Part shown: positions 43,926-51,968 of the stretch, piece after piece
Position numbering within the stretch: the stretch's first letter is position 1
Layout: each line of letters opens with the position of its first letter
Assembly: GCF_014208105.1 (NCBI RefSeq)
Contig: NZ_JACHMQ010000001.1
Location: 930,001 to 994,000, forward strand
Direction of reading: 5' to 3'
Length of the DNA: 64,000 bases
From: Actinomadura coerulea
GTDB lineage: Bacteria > Actinomycetota > Actinomycetes > Streptosporangiales > Streptosporangiaceae
Position numbers and translations under genes: made by a program
Notes under the pieces: generated by a model
Told to the model about the DNA's origin: nothing
Seen by the model: only the letters and a program-made list of their open reading frames with translations
Database searches by the model: none

Positions 43926-44804
43926 TCAGGCGCCGGCCGCGTAGAGCACCTCCCGCATGCCGGGGAGGGCCTCCCGGTCGGCGCGCCAGACGAGGCGGAG
44001 GCCGAGGTCGGGGGCGTCGAACGCGAGCCGGGCGAGGGTTCCGGCCGCCAGCCGGTCGCGGACGGCGAACTCGGGGAGCAGCGCGATGCCGAGGCCCTGC
44101 TCGGCCCAGGACGCCATCACGGTGACGCTGCCCGCCCTGACCCGCTCGACCGCGGAGCCGAGGAGCCGCTCGCCGGCCATCCAGAACGAGCACGCCGGCA
44201 CGTTGACCAGCAGCCTCTCGCCGCGCAGGTCGCCGGCGGCCAGGCGCGGCGCCCCGGCGAGCCGGTGGTCCGGCGCGGCGACGAGGGCGAGCGGCACCGG
44301 CTCGACGTCGACGAAGTCCAGCGGCGCCGCCGGGGGCGGGAAGCCGAGGCCGCCCACGTCCTCACCGGCGTCCAGCAGCAGCGCGGCCTCCAGGTCCCCG
44401 GCGGCGACCGCGTCCAGGAGCCGGTCGCGGGCCGCGTCCGACCGGACCTCGACCCGCAGCCCGGGCCGCCGCCCGGACAGCCTGGCGAGGACGCGGGGGA
44501 CGTGCGTGGCGGCGATCGACTCCAGCGCGCCGAGCCGCAGCACCGGCTGCTCCCCGGTCACCTCGCGGCGGGCCTCCTCGGCCTGCCGCAGCAGGAGCCG
44601 CGCCCATTCGCGCATCCGCTCGCCCGCCTCGGTCGGCCGCATGCCCTTCGGGCCGCGGTGGAACAGCGGGACGCCGAGCGACGCCTCCAGCGCGCGGATC
44701 TGCTCCGACACCGACGACGGCGCGAGGCCGAGCGCGTTGGCGGCGTCGGTGACGGTCCGGTGGGCGACGACGGCCTCGAACGTCCGCAGTTGGCGCAGTT
44801 CCAT
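43926..44804 (-). CDS. LysR-family transcriptional regulator
   Basis: The 292-residue regulator has a winged HTH (LRQLRTFEAVVAHRTVTDAANALGLAPSSVSEQIRALE, residues 3-41) and a two-lobed effector domain from about residue 88. It is divergent from an MFS exporter with a 97-bp gap that contains a 23-bp palindrome including T-N11-A, a standard LysR site. It therefore probably controls the exporter. ATG 44804 begins right before the HTH; upstream in-frame codons overlap the exporter's promoter. Confidence 0.9.
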   Translation of the reverse strand: MELRQLRTFEAVVAHRTVTDAANALGLAPSSVSEQIRALEASLGVPLFHRGPKGMRPTEAGERMREWARLLLRQAEEARREVTGEQPVLRLGALESIAATHVPRVLARLSGRRPGLRVEVRSDAARDRLLDAVAAGDLEAALLLDAGEDVGGLGFPPPAAPLDFVDVEPVPLALVAAPDHRLAGAPRLAAGDLRGERLLVNVPACSFWMAGERLLGSAVERVRAGSVTVMASWAEQGLGIALLPEFAVRDRLAAGTLARLAFDAPDLGLRLVWRADREALPGMREVLYAAGA

Positions 44805-44824
44805 GCCGGTGGCAACCCCGGCCG

Positions 44825-44847
44825 CGCGTTCGGATATTCCGAACGCG
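44825..44847. promoter_or_regulatory. LysR-type operator between regulator and MFS gene
   Basis: CGCGTTCGGA-TAT-TCCGAACGCG is a perfect 10-bp inverted repeat around a TAT centre, 20 bases from the regulator's ATG and 54 bases from the MFS start. The internal TCGGATATTCCGA fits T-N11-A. Confidence 0.82.
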
Positions 44848-44901
44848 GCGTGCGGCCCCGCCGGTGGAGCCCTGCGCCGCGGATTCCCAGACTGGGGCGC
44901 C

Positions 44902-46284
44902 ATGACCCCGGTTCTCTCACCCTCTCCGGCGCAGACGCCCCCCAGGAGGCGCGGCCTCGCCCTGCTCGGCATCTCACTCGGCTACTTCATGGTGCTGCTC
45001 GACACGACCGTCCTGTCGGTGGCCGAACCCGACCTGGCCGACTCCCTGCACGGGACGGTCGCGGGACTCCAGTGGGCCGTCACCGGCTACACCGTCGTGT
45101 TCGGGGCGCTGCTGCTGTCGGCGGGCGCCGTCGCCGACCGGTTCGGCGCGCACCGCGTCTTCCGCGCGGGCGTCGCGGCCTTCGGCGCCGGGTCGCTGCT
45201 GTGCGCCGCCGCGCCGGACCTGTGGACGCTCACCGCGCTGCGCGCCGTCCTCGGCGCCGCCGCCGCGGCCTGCGTGCCCGCGTCCATGGCGATGATCGTC
45301 CGGCTGTACCCCGCGCCGGCCGAGCGCGCCCGGGCCGTGGCGGCATGGGCGGCGACCAGCGGCGCCGCCCTCGCGGCCGGCCCCGTCGCGGGCGGCGCCC
45401 TGGTCGGCCTCGCCGGCTGGCGCGCGATCTTCCTGATCAACGTCCCGCTCGCCGCCGCCGTCCTCGCGCTCGCGGCGGGACGGTCCGTGCGCTGCCCGCG
45501 CGGGACCCGGCGCATCGACCCGGTGGCGCAGATCCTCGCGTGCGCCGCGCTCGGACTGCTGACCGACGCCCTCATCGCCGTGGGCGGCGGCTCCGGCGTC
45601 CACGCGGCCGCCTCGGCGGCCGGAGCGGTCGCGGCGGGCGCGGCGTTCGCGGTCCGCGAGCGCGGGAGCCGGGCGCCGGTCCTGCTCCCGGCGGTGCTCC
45701 GGGCGCCGGGGATGGGCGCCGCACTGGCCGCCGGCGCCGCGGTCAACTTCGTCATGACCGGGGTGCTGTTCGTGCTGCCGCTGGTGTTCCGGCAGGCCCT
45801 CGGCCTGACGCCGTTCCAGACCGGCCTGGCGTTCCTGCCGATGACCCTGCCGTTCGCCTTCAACCCGCTGCTCACCGGGCGCATCGTCGCGCGGACCGGT
45901 CCCCGCCGTCCCGTCCTGGCGGGCCTGGCCCTGCTGAGCGCCGGGGGAGTGCTGTTCGGTGCCGTGCTCCTGCACGGCGCGTCCTATCCGCCGCTCGTCG
46001 CGGGCCTGCTGTGCACCGGGTTCGGCGTGTCGTTCGCGCTGCCCGCCCTCGCGACGATGGTCGTCGCCGCGGCCCCCGAGGGGACGGCGGGCGCGGCGGG
46101 CGGCCTGCTGAACGCCGTCCGCCAGCTCGGCGCCACCCTCGGTGTCGCGATCATGGGGGCGTTCGCGCCGGTCGGCGCCGGGGGCGGCCCCCGCGACCCC
46201 GCCTACGCGCTGTTCGCGGCCGCCGCCGTCTGCGCGTGCGTCCTGGCCGCTACGCCACGCGCACGTTCGCGCCGGACGCCTTGA
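44902..46284 (+). CDS. MFS transporter, DHA2-like drug exporter
   Basis: The 460-residue protein has 14 hydrophobic segments and MFS motif A (GAVADRFGAHRVF, about residues 75-87), plus motif C-like Gly-rich GAALAAGPVAGGALVG. This pattern fits DHA2-family proton-coupled multidrug exporters. ATG 44902 is used since the first helix (GLALLGISLGYFMVLLDTTVL) follows. Its last 35 bases overlap the convergent PrsW gene. Control by the adjacent LysR protein is likely. Confidence 0.9.
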   Translation: MTPVLSPSPAQTPPRRRGLALLGISLGYFMVLLDTTVLSVAEPDLADSLHGTVAGLQWAVTGYTVVFGALLLSAGAVADRFGAHRVFRAGVAAFGAGSLLCAAAPDLWTLTALRAVLGAAAAACVPASMAMIVRLYPAPAERARAVAAWAATSGAALAAGPVAGGALVGLAGWRAIFLINVPLAAAVLALAAGRSVRCPRGTRRIDPVAQILACAALGLLTDALIAVGGGSGVHAAASAAGAVAAGAAFAVRERGSRAPVLLPAVLRAPGMGAALAAGAAVNFVMTGVLFVLPLVFRQALGLTPFQTGLAFLPMTLPFAFNPLLTGRIVARTGPRRPVLAGLALLSAGGVLFGAVLLHGASYPPLVAGLLCTGFGVSFALPALATMVVAAAPEGTAGAAGGLLNAVRQLGATLGVAIMGAFAPVGAGGGPRDPAYALFAAAAVCACVLAATPRARSRRTP

Positions 46285-47359
46285 GGTCGCCGCGCAGCGC
46301 GCGGATGTCGGTGCGCAGCCGCTCGGCGGCCAGCGGGTCGGGTTCCAGGCCGCCGAGGCCGTCCTCGATGAGGGCGAGCTCGGCGGCCCGGAGCCGGTCG
46401 AGCAGCCGGCGCGTCTCCCCGGCCGGCACGCTCCACTGCTCCTTCCTGCGCCACTTGCGGAAGGCGAGCACGTGGCCCTCGCCCGGCACGAGGACGCCGC
46501 CCCGCGTCTCGGCGTGCACGGTGCGCCGGAAGTGGGAGAGGTAGCGGCGCCTGGCCAGGCGGTAGGCGACGACCGCCGCCAGCAGGATCGGCGCGCCCTT
46601 CACCGGCATCAGCACCAGCCCGGAAAGGACGGGCGCGTCCCACCACGAGTGCAGCGCCATCGCCAGGACGAACGCGCCCACCGCGACGGTGAGGTGCGCC
46701 TTGGAGGCGCGTCCGATCAGAAGGCCGAGGCCCGCGCCGCCGACCGCGGTCATCGCCCAGTGGCTCCACCAGGCCCCGCAGACCACCCGGGTGCCGAACG
46801 AGAAGAACGCCGCGTTCGCGTCGTGCGTGGCGCCCGTCAGGACGATCGTGTTCAGGACGTACAGGAAGTTCTCCGCGAACTGGAAGCCCAGTCCCGACAG
46901 CGCGCCGTAGCCCCACCCGTCGAGCGGCCCGCGGACCGCGGCCGGCGCCATCAGCGCCAGGGCCGCGACGCCGAGCAGCTTCAGGATCTCCTCGTTGACC
47001 GGCGCGGCGATCGACGCGCCCCACGCCGCGTTGAACTCCGGCCCCGCCGTCTTCCCGACGATCGCCTGGAACGCGGCGTTGGCGGGCAGCGCCGTCCCGA
47101 ACGCGGCCAGCCCGCCCCACGCCACCGCGATCAGGGCGTAGCCGAGCGGCGGCGAGCGGACGGGGTGCAGCCGCCGCAGCAGCCACACTCCGCCGGCCAG
47201 CGCCGGTGCGAGCAGCACGGCCCCGGCGATCGCGCCGCCGGGGAACGCCTCGACGTGCGCGCCGATCCCGCGCAGCGCGATCCAGGCGCCGAGCAGGCAC
47301 GCCGCCGCCCACAGCCAGAACGCGGGACGCGGCGCCGGGCCGCCGCGGTTCACCGCCAT
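46250..47359 (-). CDS. PrsW-family intramembrane metalloprotease
   Basis: The 369-residue membrane protein has about nine segments. The PrsW motifs are visible: NEEILKLLG (EExxK), FQFAENFLYV (FxxxEN) and ALHSWWD (HxxxD). PrsW proteins cleave anti-sigma factors at the membrane, but most relatives have no known substrate. After about residue 280 there is an extra cytoplasmic domain with charged helices, longer than usual. ATG 47359 overlaps the upstream gene by 10 bases. Confidence 0.87.
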   Translation of the reverse strand: MAVNRGGPAPRPAFWLWAAACLLGAWIALRGIGAHVEAFPGGAIAGAVLLAPALAGGVWLLRRLHPVRSPPLGYALIAVAWGGLAAFGTALPANAAFQAIVGKTAGPEFNAAWGASIAAPVNEEILKLLGVAALALMAPAAVRGPLDGWGYGALSGLGFQFAENFLYVLNTIVLTGATHDANAAFFSFGTRVVCGAWWSHWAMTAVGGAGLGLLIGRASKAHLTVAVGAFVLAMALHSWWDAPVLSGLVLMPVKGAPILLAAVVAYRLARRRYLSHFRRTVHAETRGGVLVPGEGHVLAFRKWRRKEQWSVPAGETRRLLDRLRAAELALIEDGLGGLEPDPLAAERLRTDIRALRGDLKASGANVRVA

Positions 47360-47919
47360 GGCGCGGTGATCCTGATCGTCCGCACCATCGCCTCGATCTG
47401 CGGGGCCGCGTCCCCGTAGGCACGCGGCGGCCCCGTCGCCGTGACCGCCGCGCCGAGCGTCCCCTTGGCGAAGACGGTGGCCGTGCCGACGCGCTCCCGC
47501 CCGGCGAGCCGCCCGGTCAGCCCGGTCAGGCCCTGCGCGGTCGTGAACGGGACGGGCCCGGTCCCGAGGCGCGTGCGCCCGCCCGCGGCGACGATCCGCC
47601 CGAGGCCGCCCCACAGCGCCCGCGCGTCCGCCGATCCCAGCGGGACCACCACGCTGAGGTCGAAGACCACGTCGCCGCTGAGCAGCTCGGCGCCGCTGGC
47701 GAGGGAGGTGGCACCCGGGTTCAGGGCCCAGCCGGGGGAGGTGACCGAGAACGTCACCGGGCGGACGCCGCCGCGCTCCGTCCCGACCGATACCACCGTG
47801 CCCGGTTCCAGCGGCCGCCCGCGTGTCCCGAGGGCCCGGTCGAACAAGGGAAGCCCGGCACCGAGGACCAGCAGCACGAGCGCCACGACGCCCGTTCCCC
47901 ACCATGTGACCCGCACCAC
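47350..47919 (-). CDS. Membrane-anchored extracytoplasmic protein of unknown function
   Basis: The 189-residue product has one N-terminal anchor (VVALVLLVLGAGLPLF) and a beta-rich exported domain with Gly, Thr and Val. It is coupled to the PrsW gene (10-base overlap), so it may be the partner or substrate of the protease. No family recognised. The start is GTG 47919; a second GTG follows immediately. Confidence 0.7.
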   Translation of the reverse strand: MVRVTWWGTGVVALVLLVLGAGLPLFDRALGTRGRPLEPGTVVSVGTERGGVRPVTFSVTSPGWALNPGATSLASGAELLSGDVVFDLSVVVPLGSADARALWGGLGRIVAAGGRTRLGTGPVPFTTAQGLTGLTGRLAGRERVGTATVFAKGTLGAAVTATGPPRAYGDAAPQIEAMVRTIRITAPWR

Positions 47920-47994
47920 GCGACCCCCCGACGTGCGCTGCGGAAATGCCCTTTGACAGGCGAAAATGCCCCTTGCCGGAGCGGCTAAACAAGA

Positions 47995-48810
47995 TCAGGG
48001 CGCGGGGGGCGCCCAGTGCGCGGGCCGGGAGAGCGCCGCGGGCGGCCGCGTCGCCGCGTCGCCGCGCGCGGAGTCGAGCTGCGCCTGGGTCAGGAAGAGG
48101 CACCCGGTGAGGTCGGCGCCGCGCAGGTCGGCGTCCCGCAGGTCCGCGCCGGTCAGGTCCGCGAGCCGCAGGTCCGCCCCCCGCAGGTCGGCGGCGATCA
48201 GGTACGCGCCGCGCAGATCGGCGCCGCGCAGGTCGGCCCCCCTGAGCCTCGCCCCCATCAGGTCCGCGCCCCGGCGGTTCTTCCGTCCGGGGACACCGGC
48301 CCTGGCGAGCTCTCCCGCCCGCGACAGCAGGCCGTTCACCCTCTCCCGGACGGCCCGGACGTCCACCTCGGCGAGTTCGGCCGGGCCGCCCCCGGTGAGG
48401 CGGTCGACCTCGTCGGACGCCCGCCGCAGCTCGTCGCGGACCGGGCCGGAGGACGGCATCGCCGCGGCCTGGTCCAGGTACCAGAGCAGCTCGTGGAGCT
48501 GCCGCATGACGGGGAACACCGCGAACATGCGGCTCGCGACGTCCGGATGCCCGCGCCAGTCCTCGCCGGAGAAGGTCTCGCGCGACACCTTCTGGCCGGC
48601 GCCGAAGCAGTCGAAGACCGTGCAGCCCGGAAAGCCGCGCCGCCGGAGGTCGGTGTGGATGCCGCAGCGGAAGTCGGCCAGGAGGTTGCGGCAGGGCTCG
48701 CCCGCGTCCTTGTCCATGGCGAAGTCGGTGGACCTGGCGAACGGCAGCGCGACGCAGCACAGCCCGAAGCAACTGGCGCAGTCGGCCCTCAGATCCGATC
48801 TGTCCGACAC
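47995..48810 (-). CDS. Pentapeptide-repeat protein with N-terminal cysteine cluster
   Basis: About 271 residues. The N-terminal part holds a Cys-rich motif CASCFGLCC and further cysteines ([23 protein letters not shown]), suggesting a metal or disulphide site. Residues about 190-250 form some ten A(D/N)LxX pentapeptide repeats ([20 protein letters not shown]), the right-handed beta-helix type. GTG 48810 is used; ATG 48843 is an alternative. It stands divergent to the PrmC-like gene. Role unknown; some pentapeptide proteins shield gyrase. Confidence 0.75.
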   Translation of the reverse strand: MSDRSDLRADCASCFGLCCVALPFARSTDFAMDKDAGEPCRNLLADFRCGIHTDLRRRGFPGCTVFDCFGAGQKVSRETFSGEDWRGHPDVASRMFAVFPVMRQLHELLWYLDQAAAMPSSGPVRDELRRASDEVDRLTGGGPAELAEVDVRAVRERVNGLLSRAGELARAGVPGRKNRRGADLMGARLRGADLRGADLRGAYLIAADLRGADLRLADLTGADLRDADLRGADLTGCLFLTQAQLDSARGDAATRPPAALSRPAHWAPPAP

Positions 48811-48912
48811 TCCCCGACCCCCGGCTCGTGGACGACGCTCCATTGTCGCGCCGGGTCGGCCGTGCCCTGAACATCCGGTACGGCGCGGTGCCGGATACAG
48901 TTGCGGACTCTT

Positions 48913-49695
48913 ATGACAGCACCCCTCACCGAGCCCGCCATCGTCTCCAGGCTCCGCGCCGCGGGCTGCGTCTTCGCGGAGGACGAGGCGCGTCTCATCC
49001 TCTCCGCGGTCCGCACCCCGGACGCCGCCGCCGCCATGGTGGAGCGGCGCGCGAACGGCGAGCCGCTCGAACACGTCCTCGGCTGGGCGATGTTCTGCGG
49101 TCTGCGGATCGCCGTCGAACCCGGGGTCTTCGTACCCAGGCCCCGCACCGAGTTCCTCGTCCGGCGGGCGCACGCCCTCGCGCCTCCCCGCCCGGTGGTC
49201 CTCGACCTGTGCTGCGGTTCGGGCGCGCTCGGGGCCGCGCTCGCCTCCGGCATGGACGAGTGCGTCCTGCACGCCGCCGACATCGAACCCGCGGCGGTGC
49301 GCTGCGCCCGCGGCAACATCGCGCCGTACGGCGGCACGGCCCACGAGGGCGACCTCTTCGAGCCCGTGCCCGCCGAGCTTCGCGGACGGATCGACGTGCT
49401 TCTCGCCAACGTCCCCTACGTCCCTACCGGGGACGTAGCGCTGATGCCGGCGGAGGCGCGCGACCACGAGCCGCGCTCGGCGCTCGACGGAGGCCCGGAC
49501 GGCCTCGACGTGCTGCGCCGCGTCACCGCGGAGGCGTCGCACTGGCTCGCCCCGGGCGGCCGCCTGCTGTTCGAGACGAGTGAGCGGCAGGTCGCCGCGG
49601 CCGTCGCCGCCGTGGAGGGCGGCGGCCTCGCGGCCTCGGTCGCGACGTCCGAGGAGTTCTATGCCACCGTCATCGTCGGCGCAAAGCCGGTGTAA
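48913..49695 (+). CDS. PrmC-like protein N5-glutamine methyltransferase
   Basis: The 260-residue SAM enzyme has motif [16 protein letters not shown] and the catalytic signature as LLANVPYVP, i.e. NVPY instead of the classical NPPY. Upstream [14 protein letters not shown] matches the PrmC substrate-binding segment. PrmC methylates the GGQ glutamine of release factors; this copy is separate from prfA, so it is probably a second family member. ATG 48913 has a close -10-like element (TACAGT at 48896-48901). Confidence 0.85.
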   Translation: MTAPLTEPAIVSRLRAAGCVFAEDEARLILSAVRTPDAAAAMVERRANGEPLEHVLGWAMFCGLRIAVEPGVFVPRPRTEFLVRRAHALAPPRPVVLDLCCGSGALGAALASGMDECVLHAADIEPAAVRCARGNIAPYGGTAHEGDLFEPVPAELRGRIDVLLANVPYVPTGDVALMPAEARDHEPRSALDGGPDGLDVLRRVTAEASHWLAPGGRLLFETSERQVAAAVAAVEGGGLAASVATSEEFYATVIVGAKPV

Positions 49696-49749
49696 AACTC
49701 CACAGGCGGGTATCGGTCGGTCAGGACCGAACCGAAGGAGTGAAGCCAG

Positions 49750-49878
49750 ATGCGCCGCATCAGCGCAGCGATCAGCGCCATTGTCGGGACGATCGTCAGC
49801 GTCGTGACCCTTCCGTTCCGCGTTCTGGGGCGGCTGCTGACCCCCGGTCGCGGCCGTAGCCGCCGCGGGGCGGCGTGA
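49750..49878 (+). CDS. LPFR-motif small protein
   Basis: This 42-residue protein ([15 protein letters not shown]..., [10 protein letters not shown], basic end) has one hydrophobic helix, the LPFR motif and a basic tail. It matches the actinobacterial small-protein family known by that motif. AAGGAG lies 9 bases upstream of ATG 49750 and a 13-bp hairpin follows the stop. Amphipathic membrane association is likely; function is not established. Confidence 0.82.
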   Translation: MRRISAAISAIVGTIVSVVTLPFRVLGRLLTPGRGRSRRGAA

Positions 49879-49893
49879 CGCATTTCCGACTCG

Positions 49894-49924
49894 CCCCGGG
49901 CCGTTCTCCCCGAACGGCCCGGGG
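49894..49924 (+). terminator. Hairpin after the LPFR gene
   Basis: A perfect 13-bp stem (49894-49906 with 49912-49924) around TCCCC, 15 bases after the stop. Confidence 0.85.
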
Positions 49925-50017
49925 CGGTCGCATGGAAAAGGCGTTGCGAGTCCGGCCGGCGACCCGCACCATAGGAGCAAGGCACTGATCGGAAACGAAC
50001 GGGAAGGAGCGGCGGCC

Positions 50018-50107
50018 ATGGTCACGACCATCGTCCGGCAGGCCCGGCAGCCCCTCGGGGCCCGTGCGGGTCAGGGTCCCGCCTTTATCGGAAACGCCTC
50101 TGGATAG
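50018..50107 (+). CDS. Possible 29-residue leader peptide before the tRNA genes
   Basis: ATG 50018 is preceded by GGGAAGGAG at normal spacing and opens a 29-codon frame ([18 protein letters not shown]...) ending TAG at 50105. The codon bias is ordinary. It is short, so chance cannot be excluded. It lies 61 bases before the first tRNA gene and may be transcribed with them. Confidence 0.35.
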   Translation: MVTTIVRQARQPLGARAGQGPAFIGNASG

Positions 50108-50168
50108 GGCCGTCAGGCTCAGCCGGAGGCCGCCGGGGAGAGATCCCCGCGGCCTTTCGTTTTCTTCG

Positions 50169-50241
50169 GGGTCAGTAGCTCAATTGGGAGAGCGTCCGCC
50201 TTGCAAGCGGGAGGATGCCGGTTCGAATCCGGCCCGATCCA
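50169..50241 (+). tRNA. tRNA-Ala (anticodon TGC)
   Basis: A full cloverleaf: D stem GCTC/GAGC, anticodon loop CTTGCAA with TGC at 50202-50204, T stem GCCGG/CCGGC with loop TTCGAAT, discriminator A. Acceptor GGGTCAG pairs with CCGATCC including the alanine identity pair G3-U70, but A6 faces C67. No encoded CCA. Function as tRNA-Ala is well supported, apart from that mismatch. Confidence 0.8.
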
Positions 50242-50274
50242 CGGCCTTCGAGTGGAGCCTTCCCGGCTCCGCGC

Positions 50275-50346
50275 GCCGCACAGGCCTGAATGGTGAGGCG
50301 GCTGACTTCCAATCAGCGGAACCGGGTTCGATTCCCGGGTGCGGTT
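50275..50346 (+). tRNA. tRNA-Gly (anticodon TCC)
   Basis: D stem GCCT/AGGC, anticodon stem GCTGA/TCAGC with loop CTTCCAA (TCC at 50308-50310), T stem CCGGG/CCCGG, discriminator T as usual for glycine. The acceptor pairs fully only with G1-U72, and position 8 is A rather than the almost universal T. No encoded CCA. Confidence 0.78.
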
Positions 50347-50353
50347 CTGGACT

Positions 50354-50386
50354 GGACCGGCGGGAGTAACGACCCCCGGCCGGTCC
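50354..50386 (+). terminator. Hairpin after tRNA-Gly
   Basis: GGACCGGC (50354-50361) pairs with GCCGGTCC (50379-50386), with GGG/CCC possible inside. It could be a processing signal between tRNAs or a terminator. Confidence 0.45.
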
Positions 50387-50436
50387 TGCCCGTGCCCACG
50401 GGCGGGCGGACGCCACCGCCCGCCGGCGGGCACCCG

Positions 50437-50507
50437 TGCTGGATCATCCAATGGCAGGATGCGTGACTCTGGATCACGTCATGCAGGTTCGACCCCTGCT
50501 CCAGCAG
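50437..50507 (+). tRNA. tRNA-Gln (anticodon CTG)
   Basis: Perfect acceptor TGCTGGA/TCCAGCA with U1-A72, D stem ATCC/GGAT, anticodon stem CGTGA/TCACG with loop CTCTGGA (CTG at 50469-50471), T stem GCAGG/CCTGC, discriminator G as in other tRNA-Gln. No encoded CCA. Confidence 0.85.
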
Positions 50508-50520
50508 CTCGTGCGGCGGC

Positions 50521-50643
50521 GCGGCGGGCGGACGGGGCCGGTCGGCCGGCTCCCGCTACGCGGGCGTGGTGTTCCGGCCCGTCGACCTGCCGGACCCGGC
50601 GCCCGTGGAACTGAGCCCGGCCTGGCGGCGCGGCAACGACGAC
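50521..50643 (+). pseudogene. Remnant resembling the C-terminal end of a LysR-type regulator
   Basis: The frame reads AGSRYAGVVFRPVDLPDPAP and then VELSPAWRRGNDDPALA, which resembles the last strand-helix part of LysR effector domains (VVFRPL...AWRRDDPSPAL). The upstream part is missing and replaced by the tRNA genes. No start codon context exists, so it is most likely a decayed 3' piece. Recognition is by eye only. Confidence 0.4.
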
Positions 50644-50712
50644 CCGGCGCTGGCCTGCTGCTGCGCCACCTGTGACCACCTGCGACGCCTTGACGGCGTC
50701 CGCGGGCTCGCT

Positions 50713-50745
50713 TATTTTGGCGTCCAAATATTGGCCGTCAAAATA
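50713..50745. promoter_or_regulatory. AT-rich pseudo-palindrome upstream of acyl-CoA dehydrogenase
   Basis: TATTTTG (50713-50719) and CAAAATA (50739-50745) form a perfect outer repeat, and CCAAATATTGG (50724-50734) is a near-palindrome at the same centre. It lies 32 bases ahead of the ATG. It is a likely operator; regulators of fatty-acid genes of TetR type would fit. Confidence 0.6.
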
Positions 50746-50777
50746 TCGGCCCGGATCCCCGCCATCCTGGAGGAACG

Positions 50778-51947
50778 ATGAGCGACTTCCCCGCGTACGC
50801 GCCGTCTGAGGAGCATGAGCTGCTGCGGAGCTCGGTGCGTGAGCTGGCCGAGGCCAAGATCGCTCCTTTCGCGGCGGAGGTGGATGAGGAGTCGCGGTTC
50901 CCGCAGGAGGCGTTGGACGCGTTGGTGGCCGGCGATCTGCATGCGGTGCACGTGCCCGAATCGTACGGGGGTGCGGGGGCCGATGCGCTGGCGACGGTGG
51001 TGGTGATCGAGGAGGTGGCGCGGGTGTGCGCTTCTTCTTCGTTGATTCCGGCGGTGAACAAGCTGGGGACGGTGCCGGTTCTGCTGGCGGGGTCGGAGGG
51101 GTTGAAGGAGCGGTTTCTGGGGCCGGTGGCGCGTGGGGAGGCGATGTTCTCGTATGCGTTGTCGGAGGCCGAGGCGGGGTCGGACGCGGCGGGGATGAAG
51201 ACGCGTGCGGTGCGTGAGGGTGATGGGTGGGTTCTGAACGGGACCAAGATGTGGATCACCAATGCGGGGGTGTCGCGGTTCTACACGGTGATGGCGGTGA
51301 CCGATCCTTCGGCGGGGGCGCGGGGGATCTCGGCGTTCGTGGTGGACTCCGAGCAGGACGCGGGGGTGTCGTTCGGGCCCAAGGAGCGCAAGCTGGGGAT
51401 CAAGGGGTCGCCGACGCGTCAGGTGGTGCTGGAGGGTGTGCGGGTTCCGGCGGATCGGATGATCGGTGCGGAGGGGACGGGGTTCAAGACGGCGCTGGCG
51501 ACGTTGGACCATACGCGGATCACGATCGCGGCGCAGGCGCTGGGGATCGCGCAGGGGGCGCTGGACTTCGCGGTGGGGTATGTGAAGCAGCGGCGGCAGT
51601 TCGGCAAGGCGATCGCTGATTTCCAGGGTGTGCGGTTCATGCTGGCGGACATGGCGATGCGGCTGGAGGGGGCGCGGCAGTTGACGTATCACGCGGCGGT
51701 CAAGTCCGAGCGGGCGATGGCGGGGGAGCGGGTGCCGGACCTGACGTTCGTGTCGTCGGCGTGCAAGGCGCTGGCCTCGGATGTGGCGATGGACGTGACG
51801 ACCGACGCGGTGCAGTTGCTGGGCGGGTACGGGTACACGCGGGACTTCCCGGTGGAGCGGATGATGCGCGACGCCAAGATCACCCAGATCTACGAGGGCA
51901 CCAACCAGATCCAGCGCATGGTCATGGCCCGCCAGCTCCTGAAATAG
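50778..51947 (+). CDS. Acyl-CoA dehydrogenase
   Basis: The 389-residue flavoenzyme catalyses alpha,beta-dehydrogenation of acyl-CoA. Signatures are SYALSEAEAGSDAAGMKT (substrate and FAD contact), WITNAGVSRFY, and the C-terminal QLLGGYGYTRDFPVERMMRDAKITQIYEGTNQIQ with the usual catalytic Glu in the YEGT element. Length is typical of short-chain ACADs. ATG 50778 follows GGAGGAACG. The central part uses many GTG, GCG, GGG and T-ending codons, unlike its neighbours; see findings. Confidence 0.94.
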   Translation: MSDFPAYAPSEEHELLRSSVRELAEAKIAPFAAEVDEESRFPQEALDALVAGDLHAVHVPESYGGAGADALATVVVIEEVARVCASSSLIPAVNKLGTVPVLLAGSEGLKERFLGPVARGEAMFSYALSEAEAGSDAAGMKTRAVREGDGWVLNGTKMWITNAGVSRFYTVMAVTDPSAGARGISAFVVDSEQDAGVSFGPKERKLGIKGSPTRQVVLEGVRVPADRMIGAEGTGFKTALATLDHTRITIAAQALGIAQGALDFAVGYVKQRRQFGKAIADFQGVRFMLADMAMRLEGARQLTYHAAVKSERAMAGERVPDLTFVSSACKALASDVAMDVTTDAVQLLGGYGYTRDFPVERMMRDAKITQIYEGTNQIQRMVMARQLLK

Positions 51948-51968
51948 CGGGGCCGCCGGGGAGCCGGT

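Noticed and set aside
48016..48310. Repetitive tract suggesting a CRISPR or DNA repeat array
   Set aside because: The periodicity is 15 bases and comes from the pentapeptide repeats of the minus-strand protein.
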